Assembly: GCA_022885665.1 (NCBI GenBank)
Contig: JAGQDJ010000160.1
Span: 60,040 to 124,039, forward strand
Length of the DNA stretch: 64,000 nucleotides
Source of the DNA: Triops longicaudatus
Taxonomy: Eukaryota; Arthropoda; Branchiopoda; Notostraca; Triopsidae
Direction: 5' to 3'
The first letter of the stretch is position 1, and each line of letters opens with the position of its first letter. Below, piece by piece: positions 11,576 to 24,683 of the stretch. Both the position numbers and the translations under genes were made by a program. Below the pieces are notes generated by a model. That model searched no databases and was not told where the DNA came from. It worked only from the letters and a program-made list of their open reading frames with translations.

Positions 11576-14545
11576 ATGGCGTCACTCGTAATCTGCGCTG
11601 TGCTCCATCTTGCAGGAAATAGAACAATATTCTCTTGTTAAACAGCTGCGAGAAAAAAACGTGGCGTGCCCCTACTTAAAACCACAAGAAGAAGAAAAGT
11701 TAGAAAAAAACGTTGAGAAAGAGAATACCGTAAAACTTCTGCCATTAAAGGATATTCATATTATGTTTCTGCTTAGCGTCATTTCCTGGTAAAAAGAAGT
11801 TGAGAACCTTTTTGGCAAATTTTCAGAAAGAAAACTTGGTTTCCTTTTTTATTTCAGCCAAAATAGAAAAGAAAAAAACTAAAATAGCGCGTTTTTTTCC
11901 AGATTAACCTTACTAGACAGTAGTAATGCTATGTGGACAGTTATTGGCTGCTTTTTATTCTACGAAGCCTGCTTAAAGCTGTACGCCCGCTCTATCATAC
12001 GGGCAACCGATATCTTTCTTAGCACGTTTAGCCAAGATATCTTTGCCTGTCCTTCGGCAAAAAACGCCGTAATTGCTTCTTCCCTTCGCCATAAGTGGCG
12101 CTGCTTCCGCAATCAAACCTCCGCCTTCTAACTGAATCCTATTACTCATTTGGGAAAGCAATGCTTTTTGGAACCAAAACACAGTTTCAAAACAAACCTT
12201 ACGCGCGATGGTAAAGTTCACATTTTTCTAACGATCTCTAAAACTTTTAATTAACGTAAATTTTATATTTAGTATTCCCTCCATTTCAAGAAAGAACAAG
12301 CGCACGATGACGGCATTTGGTGCTGTGCATTAACAAAACCGTTCTCGGCAAATGCTGCCAAGGTTTCGGATGGAGAAATTGAAAAATCCAACAAGTAATT
12401 TTTCTTATGTCATTATTATACGTCACTATTACATCTCCTTCATTATTGTGCTTCTTGAAAGCTAGTGTGTAAGTTCAAAAACTCGCTTATAGATCTGGAA
12501 ATTATAAAAATTTTCCTTAATTAATTCAAAATAAAATTTAGAAATCAAACTTAAAAGTGCGTTTTGTTGTTATAAAACTTATTTAATTAACTTTTGCTTG
12601 ATAACACGTAGTCGGCACTAATAAAATGAAGCAGCATTCGTAAAAATTATTTACTGAACTTTTATTAACGTGAATGTCAATCAATAAATGTATAAATTTT
12701 ACGTTTAAGGTTCATCTAGTTAATTATTTAACAAAGTTTTTCTAAATTTTGTGAGAAAATAAAAGAAAAAAAAAACTTAAACTGTATTTTCTTAAGCAAT
12801 AAATCATGTGAAACAACACGTGCATAGTTTAAAGTAAATACAAAATTAATTTACTCCCATTAACATTGAAATTAATGCCTTAAAATGCTTATGAAGAAGT
12901 TATACATTTAAAATACTACTTTTTGATCAAGTAATTCCAATTATTTCTTCACAGTGACAACGAAGGCACAGAATACCTCGTAACCGGTGGCTTGGACGAC
13001 GTGGTAAAAGTGTGGGCGTGGCGGAACGAGCAACTAGAGCTCCGGCATAAGCTCGAGGGCCATGCTTTAGGGATTATTAGCGTCGACGTGGATCCTAGCT
13101 TAGAAAGTATACACAATTTCTTGCCCAAAACGCCTCAATTTATCTTTGAAACTTCTTACAATCGTTAGTGATCGCCTCCAGTTCGTTGGATTCCACCATT
13201 TCGCTCTGGAATCTGCGAACTGGCGACAAAATCCGGAGTATCGAAGCCGGTCCGGTTGACGCGTGGAGTGTGACGTTTACTTCCGATTCAACGCATATCG
13301 TTTCGGGCAGCCATGCGGGCAAAGTCAACTTATACGGCGTGGAAAGTGGGAAACAAGAGAGCTCGTTAGACACGAGAGGGAAATTCACGTTAAGCATTGC
13401 TTGTGTATGGCTACCAAATAGTTTAAACCCAAAGAAGAAACAATATTTTTTATTTTTTCAATTTTTTTTTATTTATTCAATCAATTTTGACTCAATGTTG
13501 TCTGATTTTCAGAGTCCTGATGGAAAATACGTCGCTTGTGGAGCAATTGATGGCATTATTAACGTGTTTGATCTCGCCTCGGGCAAGATTTTGCATACAT
13601 TAGAAGGTCATGCTATGCCTATCCGAGGACTTTGCTTTACTCCGAATTCCCAGCTCTTGCTTACAGCCTCGGATGACGGTCATATCAAGATTTACGATGT
13701 GTAAGTATTCACAAACGCGGTAATAAGCGAAATCCTACGTGATTTCTCGAAAAAGTATCGTAAATAATACAAATAATATAATTAAACAAGTAAATTGGGT
13801 AAAATTTGTCCCAAAATTGTAAAAAGACGCATTCCTAAAACGTTTAAGATTGCGAATTTTTGTGAGTATTTTGTAGTCGTTTTACAACAAAATATTTTGT
13901 AGTAATTCTACTATAAAATAATGTGATTAAGTGATTAAAATTTCACTTTGGAGCTAAATGTTGAATTAACCAATTATATTTGCGTAATTAGAGTTTCAAA
14001 TGGATATTTTGTATACAGGCATCACGCACATTTGGTGGGGACGCTGTCTGGCCACGCCTCCTGGGTATTGAGCGTGTCGGCGTCGATGGATAATGTCCAC
14101 TTTGCGTCCAGTAGCTCTGACCAGACGGTCAAAGTATGGGATTTGAAAGCCAAAAGCTGTCTGCATACGTTTAAAGACCACGTCGACCAGGTTGAAGCCA
14201 TTATTCGTCGTTTAACACTCTACTTAAGAAGAAATTAACCCTAATGTTATAAAAAACAATTTCGCGTTAATTTAATTTTAATATTAAGCAGTAAATATTT
14301 TACGTAACTAAATTTGCTATTTATAGGCAAATAAAACTACATATAGACTATTATATTAAACACTCTAAATAAAAATAAAAGATATTGAAATAGGAAATAA
14401 AAAAGATTGAATTAGGGTATAAAAGTGATGTATTAATCCTTTGGTTCTCTTTTAGGTTTGGAACGTGCGGTACAATTCAGAAGGAAATCGACTAGTGAGT
14501 GTCTCCGATGACAAAAGCATCAACGTTTACGATTGCCCCATTTAG
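11576..14545 (+). CDS. WDR61: WD-repeat protein WDR61 / SKI8
   Basis: Seven-bladed WD40 propeller subunit shared by the nuclear PAF1 transcription-elongation complex and the cytoplasmic SKI complex that feeds RNA to the exosome. Exons: 11576-11587, 12273-12394, 12955-13106, 13169-13404, 13513-13700, 14019-14190 and 14456-14545. They sum to 972 nt (323 residues; human about 305) and stay in phase. Diagnostic matches to the family include KEQAHDDGIW, ASSSLDSTISLWNLR, DAGPVDAW-like AGPVDAWSVTF, SPDGKYVACGAIDGIINVFD, LHTLEGHAMPIR, SGHASWVLSVSA and the terminal YDCPI. The first exon (MASL before a GTAATC donor) is the weakest part; the rest is secure. The gene converges on Rab27, with 293 bp between the stop codons. 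Confidence 0.93.
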
Positions 14546-14838
14546 AACTGACGAATCGAATTTGAACATACAATTTTGGTTAAAAATCATGAACTGAGAC
14601 TTGTTTGGCTTCACCGTTGGGGTTCAAAACACTCTTTGATGGAAAGTCTATCTTTCAATGACATTTTCGTGATTTTTCGAACAGTTCTAAGAACTCGAAT
14701 GGAGAGTAAGGAAAGAAAAGCTGCAAAAACTAAAAAAATTGCACATGTTTTCTGACAGAAGACTAGAAGTTGAGCTTTCGTTAGAAAGAAATTGTCAACA
14801 GAGAAAATCAAACGTCAACGAGAACAAAATCGCAAAAT

Positions 14839-16526
14839 TTAGCACGCGCAGGAACTTTGGCCAGATTCTGCAGCCGGAAGTGGCTCTTTCAGCGATACAG
14901 CATCCGCTTTCACGCCCTTCAAAGCGGCGTCTACCGTTTTCTCCATCCGAATCATCACGGCCTCCAAGAGCGACTCCACCGCTTTGGTGACGTTCTGCCC
15001 AGTGGCGGCACTCGTTTCAAAATACGTAAGGCTATAAAATAAAAACAATAAAAAATTCAAACATGCAGAAAATAAGTTAATATATAAAAAAGAGATTTAC
15101 GATTTCGAAATTTTCTCGTTTATTTCTCTAGAAAAACCGAGAAGTTAAGAAAAAATAGGAATACGCGGTTTTTTTACTTTTTTTCACAAATAATGCGACC
15201 AATACAGGACTTTAAAAAATACAAAAAGTTAAAAGTAAAAGTTAAAAAAAAAACTCAAGAGAAAATAAAAAAATTAAGTACATAAAGAGAAAAGATTTGT
15301 GAAAGCAAAAAATAAATGACGTAACAATATCGCGATAGGAATGTTTCATGTTCGTTGTGAAGTTCCACGAAAATCTTATCTGTTTTTATTTGTTCACGTA
15401 CTCAACTCTTCAAACGTGCTTATCACGTGGCTTTTATCTCTCTTTAACCCGCTCTGTTGTCATGGTCTTTAAAACCAAATGTAACAGCAGAAAAGTCACA
15501 AGTTCATTCGCTGAGTTACTGTATTTTTTCTGCGAATTAATTTTCTATTTCTCTTTTCCATTTGAGTTATCTCAAGATCAATATCGTTATAACGAACCCA
15601 TTTAGACCAGAAGACCATTTTAATCCTTTCTATTAGATTTTTCTACGCATTTGCGATTTTTTTTTTACTTTAAAACTCGCAAATTCGTCTACTATAACCG
15701 AAATTTCGTTACAAAAGGGTTCTTTATAATTAGGTTATACTGTAGAAAGATTCATTATAGCGAAATTCTATTATAATTCTAGTAATTTACCCGAATTTTT
15801 TGGCCGTTTCACGCGCTCTTTCTTCCGTGATAACTCGTTTGTCTTCGAGGTCAGCTTTGTTGCCGCAGAGCACAATGTCAGGGTTTTCGCAATAACCGTG
15901 TGTTTTGAGCTGTTCTAGCCAATTTCGGATCGATAAGAATGACTGTTCATTGGTCAGGTCAAAAATGAGCAAAAATCCCATCGCATCTCGGAAAAATGCC
16001 GTCGTCAAACTGCGGAATCGCTCTTGGCCAGCCGTGTCCCACAATTGGAGATGAATCCTAATTAAAAATACCAAGAAAATTAGCCAATTTGCCCGCGTAC
16101 TAAAAAAAAATATATTTTTTTTAATGTATGAGAACGTATTCTTAATGTTTTATATATACTTATATTTTATTTTCATTTATTTCATTTATACTTAACTTTT
16201 TAAATTATTTTATTTGTATTGATTTTTCTATTCTAAAATTTATTTTTGTATTGATTTTCATTTTTAAAACCGACATTTAAACTCCCGATATGAGTATTAG
16301 TTTTGACTAACCTTTGATTGCGGCCTTTCAGACCATCGGGGGTTTTCACGCGATAAGAAATGCGTTTTTCTCGGAAGTCAATGCCCACTGTGGAGATGAA
16401 TCGCGCGTTGAACGTGCCGTCGGTGTACTGGTACAAAAAACTCGTTTTCCCCACACCGGAGTCGCCCAATGCCAGAAATTTGATCAGGAAATCGTAATCG
16501 GTGTTAGGAGACTTGTTGGGCTTCAT
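14839..16526 (-). CDS. Rab27: Small GTPase Rab27
   Basis: Rab-family GTPase that tethers secretory and lysosome-related vesicles to effectors at the plasma membrane. Exons 16312-16526, 15791-16057 and 14839-15031 give 675 nt (224 residues; human RAB27A 221). P-loop GDSGVGKTS is at residues 21-29, switch II has WDTAGQERFRSL, the G4 box is GNKADL and G5 is ETSA. Rab27-specific stretches are LYQYTDGTFN, TVGIDFREKRISYR, TAFFRDAMGFLLIFDLTNEQSFL and YCENPDIVLCGNK. The C terminus ends Cys-Ala-Cys, a CxC double-prenylation signal. No expected residue is missing. Confidence 0.96.
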
Positions 16527-17822
16527 GTTTTCTGCTCAAAAACCAGTTGAAAGTAACTTTAATAAACAGGTACTCTTCCACAGCAAAATGGTAAGCTTAA
16601 CTCAAATCTTAAAATCCTGCAGTTTTAATGGTTGTTAACACCAACATGTTAACCGTGGTTAATTTACCAAGCCAGGCTTTTTTTTTATAAAAAATGGTTT
16701 TACTCACTAGTTATACGTTAGTAAAATTACAGCTAATTAAGGATTTATATTTTTTCCAAGATAAGAAACGAACTATTTACTCTGAAAACATAAATAATTT
16801 ACTCTGAAAACTCTTAAAAGAAAAATGCCGAATATCGTTTAAGGAAATAAGGACAAAAGATTTTCCCGGGACAGTGATACTAGTCGCGATTATCTTAGGA
16901 AAACAAGTAAATTACCAGATTAGAGTGCGATAACCTTCAGATGGGGAATCACTTACGGAATGCGTCTGCCAAAATTGGAGATAAAATAGTTTGATTGATA
17001 CAAACTACGAAGAACAGTACAGGTTCAAAAGATCATGGAAATTTCCCCGGTGAGGCTCAAGCAACAACTTGTTGCTACTCCTCTAATACTGTTGAGCCCA
17101 TAATAGAATAGGAAAGGGTTTTAGGGCGTTTCCTGGAGGCAGGGGGTGGACATCGTGTCGTAATAGAGTTAGTGTGTAAGTATGAAAAGAAAGCTTCTGT
17201 ATACCAAAGCATATTGCAAAGGTAAGTCACGAAAGGAGGAGCTTTTACAGGTCAGCGGAAGCTGATTGGCTGTAAGCCTTTTTTCTTTTATCGATTAAGT
17301 TACCCACAAAATACCGATTACGTAGTCACTCTTTGAAGCTAAGGCCCTCGATATCAATTTCAAGGGTTTCAAATTTCCCGCCGTAAAGCGGGACGTCCCC
17401 TTGTGTACTTCAGCCAATCCTGTGCCTAGTATTTTGCGCGGCACTTTGAAAACTGGTAACAGAAGCTACGAAGAAACAAACTGTATGGACTTTCTATGGA
17501 TACTTTTACTCCATGGGTGGGCGTAATTGAGTTTGGTACATGCGTGAGGGGGGTTATGTCAATGTGAATGGCTCACATGTGAAAGCCAAAACACCTGTCG
17601 GTCAGAAACTGACGCCCTTTATCTCCTAAAAGATACGAGACTTGGTGGTTTTCCAGTGATATACCACCATATTTTATTCAAAAAAGCTTAGTAGACAAGT
17701 CAGAAGTGTCAAGGAAATGATTTGAGTGAAGTAACTTGGGATTTGGACGTCAGTTTCGGACCGGACGACAACAATAGGACTGTTTCTTGAGCTCTCACAC
17801 TGACTTTAGACGATTTTCCAGC
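16527..17822. other. Divergent intergenic region between Rab27 and cystinosin
   Basis: The starts of the two genes face away from each other here, so both promoters presumably lie in this 1.3 kb. I see no coding exon and no clear TATA box. Confidence 0.45.
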
Positions 17823-20095
17823 ATGGAAAACTTATTCAAACCTCTTTTTAGTTTAATCATTGGTAATATCCAAGATTGATTGACTTTTGAATAATTAATT
17901 CTTATTATTCTTCCAGGATTTGCATTGTTGCCAGGATTATGGGGACAAGAGACTCCAAAGTTGCTAGCTTTGAGTAATTATGAAACGGTTATGATCGGTG
18001 AAACGATTCATGTCGGGCTACAATTCACGTGAGTAGATTTCTTGGTCTGTGGCCAATAAAAAGTGGGACAGATTGCTATGTAAAGCAGTCACGAACTGTA
18101 TCAGAAACTATTGAACTTTTTGATTGAAAATTGTTAATGTAAAAAATGGTATTTTCTTTCCTCAGGGGTGTTTTAACTGAAACAGTCGAGTTTCACACGC
18201 TATACAATCCTAAAGAACGTGAGTATTTGATCGATCCTGTGCCGGATTTTAGCATAGAACCTTCGAATTCCAGCGAATCGTGGAATTCGTCATGTGAAAT
18301 CACAGGACGGGATGCTGGTCACGTGACCGTTTACTGGAATGCGACCTCCGAAAACGGAGAAGAGATTGAGTAAGCAACTAAGAAACATCCTTTGTTAAAA
18401 TTTCGTGCTAATCTTTTTCTTTTTTTTTTTAGCTTAGACAGTGCATTTATAGTAGTCACGATCGTTCACTCGTACGCTTTATCAGTCCTTTGCGATGTCG
18501 TTGGTTGGATTTACTTCGTAGGCTGGTCCTTATCATTCTGGCCTCAGGCTATCCAAAACTATAAACGAAAAAGGTATACATCGAAATGATACAAATAATT
18601 CCAGATTTTTATGAAACAAAAAACAGAAAGAAATTCTTGTTAAGCTTTCGAATTAATTCTGACATTTTATATACGTGTTTAAAGATACGTTAAATCGCGT
18701 TAGACAAGCTAATAAAACAGATAAAGATGACCAAGATAACCAACAAGGAAGGCCTTCGTTTTTAAAAAATTTTATCATATATTTTTAGTGTCGTTGGACT
18801 TAATTTCGATTACGTGGCTCTCAATTTCTTCGGTCATGCATTGTACGGCGCGTTTAATTACGCATTGTACTGGAATGACGGTATTCAGGTTTGTGAATAC
18901 GTTAAACTACGTTTTTATTTATTCTATTGTTTGAAATCTTAGGCTGAGTATTTCAAAAACCATTTATTCGGTGTTATACCCGTTCGACTCAACGACGCCG
19001 TGTTTTCCATCCACGCCACCTTTATTTGCTTTGTCCTCGTCGTACAGTGCTTCATCTATGAGGTAACACTTTCTTAACTTTTAAAATGTATAATTTTTAG
19101 TTCAATTCAAGTATTTTACCTATTTTTTATTTATTTTCTGTCATTACTTATTTTTTTCTTTTACTTTTGGAATTGTTAATGATTTTTGAATATAACGATT
19201 GTAATATTTGCGTATATTTCGTAATATTAGCGAATGATTTGCTAACGGATTTTTGACGGAAATAGAGAGGAGGCCAGAAAATGACCATCTGGGGAATACT
19301 TTTTGTGGTTCTGTCAACTATTTTCCTTGTTTCGTCCTCCATTGCAGCCGCATGTGATGCTTTAACGTGGCTCCAAGTTGTGTATTACTGTTCCTACGTC
19401 AAACTGCTTACGACGATGATTAAGTACGCGCCACAGGTAAGAACAATAAACCTAAAAGCTTCACAAGGATTGAAATTGAGCTTGACTTGTAACTAACACG
19501 TGTGACTTAGGCATACATGAACTACAAACGTAAAAGTACCGAAGGCTGGTCCATCGGTAACGTTTTATTGGACTTCATGGGCGGCACCTGCAGTATCTTG
19601 CAGATGTTCTTACTGTCTTACAACAATGGTAAGCCGAAATTCTATTACCACGCAGGATCCAACTTCCAAAGCGGATCTCAGTTGTTTTTCCTTGATTTTT
19701 TTTTATTTTTTCCCTTGATTTTATTTTAACTTGCGAATTTCTCACTTGATTTTGATTTTTGATGGTTTTGATTTATCTCTTCTGCTAAGGTTTTTCTATA
19801 TTTTCACTTAATTTTTGTCTTTATTGCATTTTGGTCAATTGAGTTATTTTCCAAATTTAATTTTCAGACGATTGGGGCTCGATTTTCGGCGATCCCACAA
19901 AATTTGGTCTGGGTTTGTTCTCAGTCATGTACGACGTGCTCTTCATTGTTCAACACTACGTCCTTTACCGGTAAAACGTTATATTTTCCATTTGTCTTCT
20001 TACTGGAATTTAATTTAAATGTATTTAGACACGCCCCTATCGAGCCGACGGTTCCTGCTAATCCGTACGGCAGTCAGAACCCAATTATTGCGTAA
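17823..20095 (+). CDS. CTNS: Cystinosin, lysosomal cystine/H+ symporter
   Basis: Exports cystine from lysosomes with protons; seven-transmembrane PQ-loop family. Ten exons: 17823-17862, 17917-18028, 18166-18369, 18433-18573, 18789-18888, 18943-19062, 19266-19436, 19511-19628, 19868-19970 and 20029-20095, total 1,176 nt (391 residues; human 367). A signal peptide (MENLFKPLFSLIIGFALLPG) is followed by a glycosylatable luminal domain (NSS, NSSC, NATS). PQ loop 1 is SFWPQAIQNYKRK near residue 155 and PQ loop 2 is PQAYMNYKRKSTEGWSIGN near 295; LSFWPQ, GLNFDYVALN and GDPTKFGLGLFS match the family. The tail is PYGSQNPIIA and lacks the GYDQL lysosomal motif of vertebrates. A poly(A) signal AATAAA lies near 20590. 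Intron 2 contains a 70-bp palindrome. Confidence 0.95.
18049..18118. repeat. Degenerate 70-bp palindromic element in cystinosin intron 2
   Basis: Starts GTGGCCAATAAAAAGTGGGA, very close to the element at 3286. The right arm (ACTGTATCAGAAACTATTGA) is a decayed inverse copy. It lies 20 nt inside the 137-bp intron 18029-18165. Confidence 0.55.
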
Positions 20096-21177
20096 GATCT
20101 TTAACGTTTGGGTGCGAACTTGTCTGTTTGTATTTTAACCAGATACAGTGACAATTTTTCTTAAAAAATAGGGTTGTAAAACAAGGAATGAGAATACGAG
20201 AGGGATTAGATATTAGATAGGAGAAAAATACGGTTAGATTAGTTGGAATTGGACGGTTGGAGATTGTTGGACCTCGAAAGATATTTTAAAGACATTTGAT
20301 GTGGCCGTACAAAACCAATGGGATTAACGCGAGTGCAAACTCGAAATTCTCTGATTTGCAACAGGTGTCTTTCATAATACAAAGTATTGTTGATACGTTA
20401 ACGTCATCTTAATAGTTCGTAGACATTTGGTTAGCGTTTCTGCGAACGTTTTTGCGGCGTGTTTGAAATCTTTCGTCTAATTTCATCTGATCAAGTTTTG
20501 TTAGTGAAGACCAGTTTTACTTGCTCTTAATGTAATTGTTTATATTACAACTGTACACGGTACAAGATCAAGTCCATCAAGGGGCAGAAAATAAAGAAAA
20601 AAGGACTTTACATTCAACTTGTTCCCGTTTGAAATATTTGCGCTTAGTCATCTAAATTAATACAGGCCGCTCCACAGCTATGAATGTCAACATTCAAATA
20701 TGATTATCGTACAATGTCCCAATAAATTAATAATGCAAGAGTTGAAAAAACTTGAAACTTGACCCAATCGGAACACGTGACTCGCTTTAGAAAAAAAATT
20801 CCTCCTGGGTATCCAACGAGAATCAGGACCGTGACGTAGGAATTTCTGTGACGATGCAAATTTCAATCTAAAGTAATTTGTTAAGGAAAATGCCAATAAC
20901 AGGATGTATAACTTAAGTAACACGAGGTTAAAATTCATTTTTTTTTGGTAAATTAACGATCTTAGCGTTAAATTGGCTTATAGCTACCTTATTAAAGTTA
21001 TTTTTTTTTTTCACAAATACAGACTGACGAATCAAACGAAAATAGAATACAGTCGATAAGAATTTTCGCAGCCAAGTTAGAAAACTAAAAAAATCTCGCA
21101 AAATTCGAAAAGAATGCGTTAAAAGAAAAGGAAAGCTTCAAAAACGTTACGAAAATCAATAATTCCCTGACGCTGAA
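20096..21177. other. Intergenic, convergent 3' ends
   Basis: Contains the probable cystinosin 3' UTR, with an AATAAA near 20590. No other feature seen. Confidence 0.5.
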
Positions 21178-21935
21178 TTAACGATACGTGAGATTAAGGA
21201 AACAATCTTTAGACTCAAATTTGTTTAAATATATGTAACAATCGATTCCGATGGAAGCATTTTCGCAAAAGGATACGACTCGCAGGCCTCTTTCGACTGG
21301 ATCGACCAATAACAATCCTCGAGGTACCCAAACTCGTTCATTTTGCTCGATAATAAATTTGGCAGCTTTTTTTAGACACTGAGAACAAATAGAAACCAAG
21401 AATTAATAGAATTATTCCGCAAGGCACTAATTTTTTTTTAAATTTTCAAATATTTTTATAAATAAATTCATACGTAAATAAAATTCAGATTTTTACTTTC
21501 TCGTAGTGGGTATCTGTACAACAGTAAAGGAGGTAGCCAGTTAAACATGCGCAGCAACCTTCACAGTACGTGCTACAACTTAAGGCTTCAGCTTCTTGGT
21601 AAATTTCGTTCAAAGTATTGATTGTATATTCAAATTTGTCCTTCTCCAGCTAAAGAAACGCATTCATTAGACTCAAACTTCACGTAAAAAATTAAAGAAT
21701 TTATGGACACAATTACCTTGCCTTCTAATTCACCTGGAAATTTGCACTGAAACCGCACAGAAGTCCCTTCGCTGTAATCTCTCTGGATGAAAACTTTGAC
21801 ACAAGGGCGATCACCGACGCCATTTCGGGCCATTCGCTCGTCCGCACCATCTTTTCCTTGCTTCTTTGACTTCAAAAACTCGAACTAGTTCTTTATATTT
21901 ATGAATGGATTCAAGCTTACCTTATTAGAAGCCAT
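21178..21935 (-). CDS. GOLGA7: GOLGA7 / ERF4-family palmitoyltransferase accessory subunit
   Basis: Partner of a DHHC palmitoyltransferase at the Golgi that S-acylates Ras-type proteins. Exons 21921-21935 (MASNK), 21717-21884, 21497-21649 and 21178-21378 make 178 residues (human 137). Family signatures are VFIQRDYSEGTSVRFQCKFPGEL, the Cys-rich helix YCEGCCACLTGYLLYCC, DTHYEK, and FIIEQNERVWVPRGLLLVDPVERGLRV. The protein is longer than the human one because of about 25 extra residues before the conserved core and an extended C terminus (SIGIDCYIYLNKFESKDCFL). The exon-2 acceptor could also be six bases further in, dropping Phe-Glu. Confidence 0.92.
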
Positions 21936-22360
21936 AATTTGCCTAAAAAGTTACCCGAAAGAAGACAGTCGACAGCGTAGCAATCGCGTAAACTAGGCAA
22001 GCTAACTTTGTTGCACTTCTTATCAAGAGATGGCGTAGCCATCAAAATGTAGGCGGTTTAATTTAAATACGGGATATTGTGTGTGGAGTTCGAAAAACAT
22101 TTAGGGTCGAGCGTGATTGGAACATTAGAGATAACTTACTATGGCATGTATTCGGATTTCCAGGCTTTTTTATCCATTGTCAGTTTTGCTCATTGACGTA
22201 TTGACTTCAGAGCTTGACAACAGGTTTGAACGTGGCGCCAATTTAGCCGTTACCGCTGCTTGGTGGCTCTGCAAGGGTTCTTTATTTGTGACAAGCAAGC
22301 ATCTGATGTGCGTGTTAAAATAATACAATCAGTTTTATTGTGAACCCTCAATTGTAAGCC

Positions 22361-22880
22361 ATGGCAGTCTGTAAATTCGAGGTGTGTTTGCCTTTCTCAT
22401 CGAGAGACAAGTTTGTGACATGAATCTTTTGTTGGCGTCGTCGCCGTTAAATCAACGGAAAATTTCAGATGAAGTTTTGCAGAAAATGGATGATAACGGA
22501 ATTGTTGAGTATGCCATAACCGCTGCAAATACGAAACAGTTTCGCCAGCGGAGCCAAGTAGCCTGGATTCTCCAACTGAAGAGGAAATAGGCTTCAGTAA
22601 TGCAAGATGATTTCGTAAAGGTATTTTTCGACAGTCTACTTTAAGGAATGTACGGACTGAAAACTTTCGTTTCCTTTAGGAACTCATAGAGAGTTTGCAG
22701 AAAGCGAACAGTCTGTTCGATCAAGGTTCATCCGGATGTCACGTGGAAGTGGAACAAGTGGAAACGGCAGCCGTTGAATTTTTACGGGAAATTAGGCTTT
22801 ATGGAAACAAAAAGGGAAGCGGGCATTCTAGAAGACTGGAAATCCTATTTTGGACGTGTCCTCTAGTGTCTTGTAATTAA
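22361..22880 (+). CDS. Uncertain small gene of unknown function
   Basis: Not recognised. One phase-consistent model is 22361-22381 (MAVCKFE), 22483-22557 (after TTTTGCAG) and 22680-22880 (after CCTTTAG), 297 nt or 98 residues. The product would be a soluble alpha-helical protein: KMDDNGIVEYAITAAN, QFRQRSQELIESLQKANSLF and QVETAAVEFLREIRLYG. The last exon is the most protein-like part. An alternative keeps the frame from an ATG at 22601 (MQDDFVK) into that exon. The gene is divergent from GOLGA7, whose start is 426 bp away. Confidence 0.35.
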
Positions 22881-24683
22881 TTCATCCTGTTTTATACACT
22901 GGCCGAAACCGTTTGGTCCATTTTTTTTTAAAACTAGCTACGTTTGGTCGTAGGTTTTCTAGTCTGTTATTCTTCCATATTTCCTTCTTGTAAACGGCTG
23001 CTGTGCCGAACGACAAAGCCTTATTTTCACACGCTTGAACCCGAATTGCTGTGCGAAATATACTGATTTAATTAGAATACTGTTGTCTTGCTTAGCTTTA
23101 CTAATTTCAAGTCTTGCCTATGAGATGTGAATTAGTGTTGTGAATTTATTATTATTTTTATTGTTATTTTGTTCAATTGTGAGTTCATAAGCTCAATATC
23201 AATTTCCAGACGACATTCAAGGAGATTCCCCATACTTTGTATGCGATAAGATTCTTGTAATTCCAAATTCATCAATTGGAATAACTTGAAAATGTTCTGT
23301 ACGTCGTAATATATTGCAATTTGCCTGAACCTTAACTGTTGACTACAGCATTTCATTTTTAACAAACGTCCTGCCAGAAAGAAGTCTAGAAATAATAAAA
23401 AAACAGTACTAGTTAGCATCTGTGACAAGTTACATAGGTAACATACCACCGGATTTTTTTTTTTTTTTTGTATTTAAAACAAGGAATCAGCAAGACAACC
23501 ACGACTCCATTAATGGAAACTGTTATTTCGAAAACATATCTATTGGATTTATACATGTATATGTACCGAACATACTATAAGGTGAAATGGCCGAGCGCTC
23601 TAAGGCATTGCCTTATAATTGTGAGGTCGTGGGTTCGAGTCCCCGTGTCTGATGTTTGGTTTTTCAGAGAAAAAAATTCTGACTATATCCTATCCTGCTT
23701 CCTATGGTACCTGGTATATCCCAATAAAATGGAAATGCCAAGAGCACCACGGGAAGCAGGATAGGGGATAGGAAAGGGTGAACAAGACCTCGGAAAGCAT
23801 CGTGCATCGCACTTTTTCCCATGTTATTCCTTATGGGATTTCAAAATTTTTGGCTCCTGAGACGCCCCCAGGGCATAATTTCATATTCAAGCTAATTTTT
23901 CTCGCTTATTTGAAGGGCTAGCGCACTAATTCTTACAGATTCGGAATCCTCTCGTCGAGGCTTACAATACTTAATTTGCATATTCTAAATATTCGGTTAA
24001 TTGGAACCCGAGATGATGGACATCTTTGCCCATGCTTGAAGACCGTTTAGGTTGACATGGACACCCATATACCGAACTCAATTACGGATGCAAAACCTTA
24101 TGAATTCGTTCTATAAGAATCTTTTGCATAATTCGTTCTTTTTGCCTGTGAACATCTTTCTGGTGCTCATAAGTTCAAGGTAGGTGTAGCATGCCCGTAT
24201 GATCGTATAAGCTGTATCAGAGATGGCGTAAGCGACACTTTGAATAAGTAAATCGCTTTAAAAATCAGGAAGTATTACTATTTTTTTTAGTTATAAGACA
24301 CATTTATAAATTTCTCGAGTTGTTCTTATTTTCAGTTTCAAACTTGTATTAAAGTACATAAACTCGCTTGCAGCGCGTGACACTGTAAAAAAAAAAAATT
24401 TTCTTGCAAAACCTCAGCGGTGTGAATTTCGGATTTCGAGCAAGCTGAAGTAGACGTCATCCATGGAACTGCATTGGAATTAGTTTCTATTTTAATCTAA
24501 TTACTAAAAAAAAGTGTCAAACTTACTTTGCCGTTAAGCGCAGGTACGCAGCGCAAAGCACTCGTTGCCTTGGTTACGCTTAGACCAACAAGCAACTGTT
24601 GCCTGCTTTACGTGAGCATTCGTACTATTTCTGAACTTTTTTCAGTTTTAACTTGCTGGTTTTAGTGTTCCGAGTTTCCAAGA
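22881..24683. other. Intergenic region with a SINE-like element
   Basis: Apart from the tRNA-related element at 23575-23780 I see no gene or ordered structure here. Homopolymer runs (T17 near 23455, A-runs near 24390) are present. Confidence 0.45.
23575..23780 (+). mobile_element. Candidate tRNA-derived SINE
   Basis: Head: an A-box-like TGGCCGAGCGCTCTAAGGC and a B box GGTTCGAGTCCC 33 nt apart, as in Leu/Ser-type tRNAs, but the acceptor and anticodon stems do not pair, so it is not a working tRNA. Body: CCTATCCTGCTTCC (23689-23702) and its inverse GGAAGCAGGATAGG (near 23752-23765), a 14-bp hairpin stem, followed by a GGATAGGAAAGGG tail. No target-site duplication was evident. Confidence 0.45.

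Noticed and set aside
11610..11792. Plus-strand frame EIEQYSLVKQLREKN as an early WDR61 exon
   Set aside because: It resembles the WDR61 N terminus only over four residues, and the exon at 12273-12394 supplies the real YSLHFKKEQAHDD segment.
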